Position numbers and translations under genes: made by a program. A stretch of DNA of 64,000 bases from Seohaeicola saemankumensis. GTDB taxonomy: Bacteria > Pseudomonadota > Alphaproteobacteria > Rhodobacterales > Rhodobacteraceae. A model generated the notes under the pieces. It had not been told where the DNA came from. It did not search any database and saw nothing but the letters and a program-made list of their open reading frames with translations. The stretch is taken from positions 121,948 through 185,947 of the forward strand of contig NZ_JAINWI010000016.1 in NCBI RefSeq assembly GCF_021021435.1, given 5' to 3'. Positions 60,327 through 64,000 of the stretch are shown here, in pieces (positions within the stretch are counted from its first letter, which is position 1; the number at the start of each line of letters is the position of its first letter).

Positions 60327-61310
60327 TCATTCCGCCGCGATCCGGCCCATATGGGCCGTGACCAGATTGGCAAAATCGGAATCGGGTGTGAACCCCAGTG
60401 CAAGGGCGCGCGGTGTCAGGATCTGACCGGGCCAGCTTGCGACAATTGCCTCGATCGCGGGGTCATGCGCGGGTTTGATCCGTGCGGCGACATCCGCGCC
60501 AGCAATACGGGTCAGCGTGTCGATCATCGCGCCGACGGTGACGGTCACGCCCGGCAGGGTCAGCGTTGTATCAGGACCGATGGAATCCTGCACCAGACCG
60601 GCGGCATGCAGCGTATAGGCCAGCGCACGGTCGGGCGAGGCGAGATGCAGGCGGAGATCGCGGCCCACGGGCAGAACGGCATCCTGCCCCGCCAGCGGCT
60701 CGCGGATGATCCCGCTGGCAAAGCTGCTGGCGGCCTTGTTGGGTGCACCGGGACGCACCGAAATGGTCGGGAAGCGTAGGCTGCGCCCCAGAATAAAACC
60801 TTTGCGGGTCGCATCGCGCACCAGCAATTCGCCCATCAGTTTTTGCGTGCCATAGGACGAGCGTGGCGCGGGCAGCGTGTCTTCGGAAATCGTGTCATTG
60901 GCGGCGCAGGAAAACACCGCGACCGAGGACGAGAACAGGAACACCGGCGGCTTCGGCATCTTGCGGCAGGCGTCCAGCAGATCAATCGTGGATTGCAGGT
61001 TGACCGCCATGCCCAGATCGTAATCCGCCTCGGCCTGTCCCGACACCACAGCCGCTAGATGGATTACCAGATCGGGCGCATCCTGCGTAATCCTGTCCAG
61101 CACTTCGGGCGATGACAGGGTGCCCGGGATCGCATGCACACGGCGGTTCCTTGCGGCCAGATCGGCCAACGGGGCGTCAGCAATATCGGTGGCAAGGATC
61201 GCGGCGATCCGGCGTTCGGTCCCGTTCAATAGCAATGTGTCGCGCGCCGCCAAAGCGGTCACAACCATCTGGCCGATAAAACCGGCCGCTCCAGTAACCA
61301 GAATTCGCAA
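60327..61310 (-). CDS. denD: D-erythronate dehydrogenase
   Basis: 327 residues from TTG 61310, eight bases after GGAGGAG; an ATG-started longer frame to 61361 would run over the operator. Extended short-chain dehydrogenase: RILVTGAAGFIGQMVVTALA (NAD site), LVIHLAAVVSGQAEADYDLG, Ser in FLFSSSVAVF and the catalytic YxxxK as SSYGTQKLMGE. DenD oxidises D-erythronate to 2-oxo-tetronate. First gene of the operon, divergent from the LacI regulator. Confidence 0.9.
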   Translation of the reverse strand: MRILVTGAAGFIGQMVVTALAARDTLLLNGTERRIAAILATDIADAPLADLAARNRRVHAIPGTLSSPEVLDRITQDAPDLVIHLAAVVSGQAEADYDLGMAVNLQSTIDLLDACRKMPKPPVFLFSSSVAVFSCAANDTISEDTLPAPRSSYGTQKLMGELLVRDATRKGFILGRSLRFPTISVRPGAPNKAASSFASGIIREPLAGQDAVLPVGRDLRLHLASPDRALAYTLHAAGLVQDSIGPDTTLTLPGVTVTVGAMIDTLTRIAGADVAARIKPAHDPAIEAIVASWPGQILTPRALALGFTPDSDFANLVTAHMGRIAAE

Positions 61311-61346
61311 GCTCAGATCTCCTCCGGCGCATAAGCTGACACTGAA

Positions 61347-61360
61347 TGACAGCGCTGTCA
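61347..61360. promoter_or_regulatory. LacI-family operator candidate for the tetronate operon
   Basis: TGACAGCGCTGTCA, a perfect 14-bp palindrome with a central CG, the symmetry of LacI/GalR operators. It sits between denD and the divergent LacI-type gene, 37 bases before the denD start. Confidence 0.7.
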
Positions 61361-61458
61361 ATCAATGGCAAGATCGGCTTCGAATCGCGGGGCATGCTTT
61401 GCCCTGCCCGCTTTGTCCGGCGCTGTGGCGCATCCCGTTGAAAGGTCCCTGATACGTC

Positions 61459-62475
61459 GTGCAGATCGAGAAACGGCCCAGAAAACCCACATTGTCCGAG
61501 GTCGCAGCCCTTGCGGGTGTGAGCGAAATCACAGCCTCGCGCGCCCTGCGCGCCAGTGCGGCGGTGACCCCTGAAACCCTGCAAAAAGTACAGGACGCGG
61601 CGCGCAGCCTTGGCTATCTGCGCAACCGTCTGGCCGGTGCGCTGGCGGGCGGGCCGTCGAATCAGGTGGCGGTCATCCTGCCCTCGCTGTCCAATATCGT
61701 GTTTCCCGATGTCCTTAAGGGGCTGGAGGACCGTCTGGACGATGCAGGCTTCCATCCCGTTCTGGGTATCTCGAACTACGACCCCGCGCAGGAGGAACAT
61801 CTGATCCGCAACCTGCTGTCATGGCGGCCTGCCGGCTTGGTCATCGCCCCCAGCGGCATGACCGAGGCCAGCCGCGCCGTGCTGCGCGACGCGGGACTGC
61901 CGGTGGTCGAGATCATGGATATCGACACCGATCCGGTCGATATGGCTGTGGGCATGTCGCATCGCGCGGCGGGTCTGGCGATGGCACGCCACCTCGTCGG
62001 GCGCGGCTACAAAACGCCCGCCTATGTCGGTCATGACATCACCCGCGACCCGCGCGCCGTTGCCCGCCTTGAAGGGTTTCGCGCAGGCTTGCACCAGGCG
62101 GGGCTGGCACTTGCGGATATCGTGACGCTTGCGTCCCCTTCCTCGGTCGCCTTGGGCCGGCAGGGGCTGGCGGCCCTGCTGGACAGAAACACGCAGCACC
62201 CCGATCTGGTCTATTTCTCGAATGACGACATGGCGGTGGGCGGCGTGTTCCACTGCATGGCGGCAGGAATCGCGGTGCCCGCCGATCTGGCGATTGCGGG
62301 CTTCAACGGTCTGGAACTGGGCCAAAGCCTGCCAGTAAGGTTGACGACAACCGCCTCACACCGCACAAGAATAGGTGAGACTGCGGCAGGTTGTATTCTG
62401 GACCGTTTGCAAGGCAGGGAAACAGCGCGGCTGACGGATGTGGGATTCAGTCTGGTCGAGGGCGGGACGAGTTGA
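61459..62475 (+). CDS. LacI family transcriptional regulator of tetronate catabolism
   Basis: 338 residues from GTG 61459 (no ATG is available after the preceding in-frame stop). Helix-turn-helix at ~10-35 (TLSEVAALAGVSEITASRAL) with hinge helix VQDAARSLGYLRNRLAGALA, then a periplasmic-binding-like domain (VAVILPSLSNIVFPDVLKGL, VYFSNDDMAVGGVFHCMAAG, LAIAGFNGLELGQSL). Divergent from the denD operon; it probably represses it until erythronate or threonate (or an oxo-tetronate) binds. Confidence 0.9.
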   Translation: MQIEKRPRKPTLSEVAALAGVSEITASRALRASAAVTPETLQKVQDAARSLGYLRNRLAGALAGGPSNQVAVILPSLSNIVFPDVLKGLEDRLDDAGFHPVLGISNYDPAQEEHLIRNLLSWRPAGLVIAPSGMTEASRAVLRDAGLPVVEIMDIDTDPVDMAVGMSHRAAGLAMARHLVGRGYKTPAYVGHDITRDPRAVARLEGFRAGLHQAGLALADIVTLASPSSVALGRQGLAALLDRNTQHPDLVYFSNDDMAVGGVFHCMAAGIAVPADLAIAGFNGLELGQSLPVRLTTTASHRTRIGETAAGCILDRLQGRETARLTDVGFSLVEGGTS

Positions 62476-62569
62476 GGGTTGGGGGATAGAAACGGTCCGT
62501 CCTTTTTTCCGCCAGATGTATGCTTTATCGAGTTTGCTTCTAATTGCCTAACAATAGAAAGAAAGTTTG

Positions 62570-63610
62570 ATGGCTTTGGCTTTTCCACCTGTCAGTTTGA
62601 GCGTTAAGGAGCGCGTTCAGTTGACCCTGTCGTGTCGGGATGCCGATACCCTTCCGCGCGTCGACCGTGCCGGAGAGGTCCACGTCGATCCGGAAACCGG
62701 TATCCGCGTACAATACATGCACAATGGTTTGCGGGTCGAGGAAGGCTGCTATTACGGGGCCTGGATGACCGAGTTGATATCGGCACTGAAAGGTGTTCAC
62801 GAGCCGCAGGAAGAGGTCGTTTTCGACAGTATTCTCAAACACATACCTGCGCAGGCCACTATGGTTGAATTGGGTGCGTTCTGGTCGTATTACACCATAT
62901 GGTTCCTGATGCAGCAACGTGGGCTTGGGCGCGGTATCGGGTTGGAAATGGATCCAGCGCATTTGGAAAAAGGCCGGGCCAATGCGAAATTGAACGGAGT
63001 GGATATAGAATTAATACTTGGTCGCGTTGGTGCCAGAAATGAAGTCGCTGCGCCTTACATGACCGAAAGTTCCGGCATGCAAAAAATTCCCACCTTTGGA
63101 ATTGAAGGCTTGATGCATACTGCCAAAGTCGATCGCGTAGACCTTTTGCTTTGCGATGCGCAAGGGGGAGAAATTGATCTCTTGGAAGGTATGCAAGCTT
63201 CAGTCTCGCAAGGGAAAATAGGAGTTTTGGTGATGTCAACGCACCACCACGCCATAACTGGTGATCCGCTGACCCATCAGCGAGCACTTGCTTTGATCGA
63301 AGGCTTGGGCGGGTACGTAAGGCTGGAGCATGATGTTGCAGAAAGCTACTCCGGCGATGGCTTGATTGTTGCAGACTTTGACGGTTCATTGGACAGCTGG
63401 TCCCCCCCAAGTATTTCATACTGCCGAACGTCCAAATCTCTGTTCCGAGATCCGCTTTATGATTTGGCGTGTAGTCAGAGTAGAGAGAAAGAACTGGTTA
63501 CGAAATTAGGCGAATTAAGCTCTGATCATAGTCAAGATAATGAGCCCTTCTCAGGAGAAAATGTTCAGAGCAAGACGGTGTCTAGTTGGTGGAGGCGGCT
63601 CATTCGCTAA
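62570..63610 (+). CDS. FkbM-like SAM-dependent methyltransferase
   Basis: 346 residues from ATG 62570. Motif I of class I methyltransferases appears as TMVELGAFWSYYTIWFLMQQ (~residue 99; the usual second Gly is replaced by Ala-Phe), followed by GIGLEMDPAHLEKGRANAKL. VDLLLCDAQGGEIDLLEGMQ matches the FkbM 'iDlikiDveG.e..vL.G' core. The last ~40 residues are polar and charged. FkbM proteins O-methylate sugars or natural products. With the sugar-nucleotide dehydrogenase that follows, capsule or LPS modification is plausible. The codon use is AT-richer than the rest of the window. Confidence 0.72.
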   Translation: MALAFPPVSLSVKERVQLTLSCRDADTLPRVDRAGEVHVDPETGIRVQYMHNGLRVEEGCYYGAWMTELISALKGVHEPQEEVVFDSILKHIPAQATMVELGAFWSYYTIWFLMQQRGLGRGIGLEMDPAHLEKGRANAKLNGVDIELILGRVGARNEVAAPYMTESSGMQKIPTFGIEGLMHTAKVDRVDLLLCDAQGGEIDLLEGMQASVSQGKIGVLVMSTHHHAITGDPLTHQRALALIEGLGGYVRLEHDVAESYSGDGLIVADFDGSLDSWSPPSISYCRTSKSLFRDPLYDLACSQSREKELVTKLGELSSDHSQDNEPFSGENVQSKTVSSWWRRLIR

Positions 63611-63960
63611 ACTGCGTGAGTTGAAAGAAAGTTGGTGCATTGTTGAAATATGTTGAAAGAAATCTTCGAAACATCTACGCATGGCCGAAAACTATTCCGG
63701 AGTTTGTGATTTAAGTAAATTCAACACGATTTCACAAGGCTCATTTTCGATGCGACTAGGAAGAAAAATAAAACAGCCAGAATTCATTCTAATTGATTTT
63801 TCGGTTATCTACATAAAATTTTGATTTAGAAATTGCCAATGATGAACGTATACAATATGACAGGTTATGGTAGAAGTGTCGTGCTCGTGATTGACAACAA
63901 AAGCGCTATTCACGTCGTTCCAAGAGTACGTTCAAACAACAAGCACGGAACAATAAAACT
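63611..63960. other. 350-bp AT-rich intergenic region
   Basis: No gene pattern on either strand. Clearly AT-richer than the rest of the window, with A/T runs around 63765-63835. It precedes a sugar-nucleotide dehydrogenase and presumably holds its promoter; no consensus element or repeat stood out. Confidence 0.5.
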
Positions 63961-64000
63961 ATGAAGATCGCGATGATTGGCACGGGCTATGTGGGCCTTG
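63961..64000 (+). CDS. UDP-glucose/GDP-mannose dehydrogenase family, first codons only
   Basis: ATG 63961 opens MKIAMIGTGYVGL, the NAD-binding GxGxxG N-terminus typical of UDP-glucose 6-dehydrogenase and relatives. Only 13 codons are inside the window, so the exact enzyme (Ugd, WbpA, AlgD type) cannot be settled. These enzymes oxidise sugar nucleotides to uronic acids for capsule or exopolysaccharide. Confidence 0.7.
   Translation, partial: MKIAMIGTGYVGL

Overview
The window looks like a chromosome-type segment of a GC-rich alphaproteobacterium of the Rhodobacteraceae (Roseobacter group) that lives as an aerobic anoxygenic phototroph. The basis is half of a bacteriochlorophyll-a/spheroidenone photosynthesis gene cluster (bchIDO, crtA, crtIB, tspO, crtCD, crtEF, bchCXYZ, pufQBALMC, dxs) in the order typical of Rhodobacterales. 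It carries a PufC tetrahaem cytochrome gene and no recognisable pufX. Several TRAP transporters, a Tad pilus locus and tight ATGA-type gene overlaps fit the same group. The species cannot be named from sequence alone.

Left part (1-20.3 kb): a truncated tyrosine recombinase faces a DUF1403 gene and an ScpB-like gene across a promoter region with an inverted repeat. ExoD and a membrane-anchored LuxR-type regulator follow, then a compact Tad/Flp pilus operon on the minus strand (flp, tadZ, tadA, tadB, tadC, tadE, tadG). Next come an acyl-CoA dehydrogenase, a soluble chemoreceptor-like protein with the signalling domain in front of a sensory domain, and an amine/amino-acid catabolic block (class III aminotransferase, 3-hydroxyacyl-CoA-dehydrogenase-type enzyme, glutamine-synthetase-like ligase, GntR regulator). 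The block has two copies of a GATC-centred palindrome in its divergent promoter. An orphan membrane histidine kinase borders the photosynthesis cluster.

Photosynthesis cluster (20.36-43.69 kb): minus-strand crtA-bchI-bchD-bchO, plus-strand crtI-crtB-tspO, minus-strand crtD-crtC, then a long plus-strand run crtE-crtF-bchC-bchX-(small ORF)-bchY-bchZ-pufQ-pufB-pufA-pufL-pufM-pufC followed by dxs. Each of the three intergenic control regions (crtA/crtI, crtD/crtE, crtF/bchC) holds two perfect TGT-N12-ACA motifs, the PpsR/CrtJ target, so light and oxygen repression probably covers the whole cluster. RNA hairpins lie between bchY and bchZ, upstream of pufB, and between pufA and pufL. The other half of the usual cluster (puhA, bchFNBHLM, bchG/P, acsF) is not here.

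Right part (43.7-64 kb): a TRAP transporter plus UspA protein resembling the ectoine system TeaABCD; a small stress-related cluster (DUF3008, a potassium channel with a C-terminal zinc ribbon, a DUF892 ferritin-like protein, a small membrane protein, an entericidin-like lipoprotein) with two GGAAC-N16-CGTT sites that look like EcfG-type general-stress promoters; an Lrp regulator divergent from a fused indolepyruvate:ferredoxin oxidoreductase; and a complete erythronate/threonate operon (denD, TRAP dctPQM, ltnD, otnK, otnC, otnI) facing its LacI-type regulator across a perfect palindrome. The window ends in AT-richer DNA with an FkbM-type methyltransferase and the first codons of a UDP-glucose/GDP-mannose dehydrogenase, probably the edge of a surface-polysaccharide region. 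No tRNA, rRNA, CRISPR array or insertion sequence was recognised.
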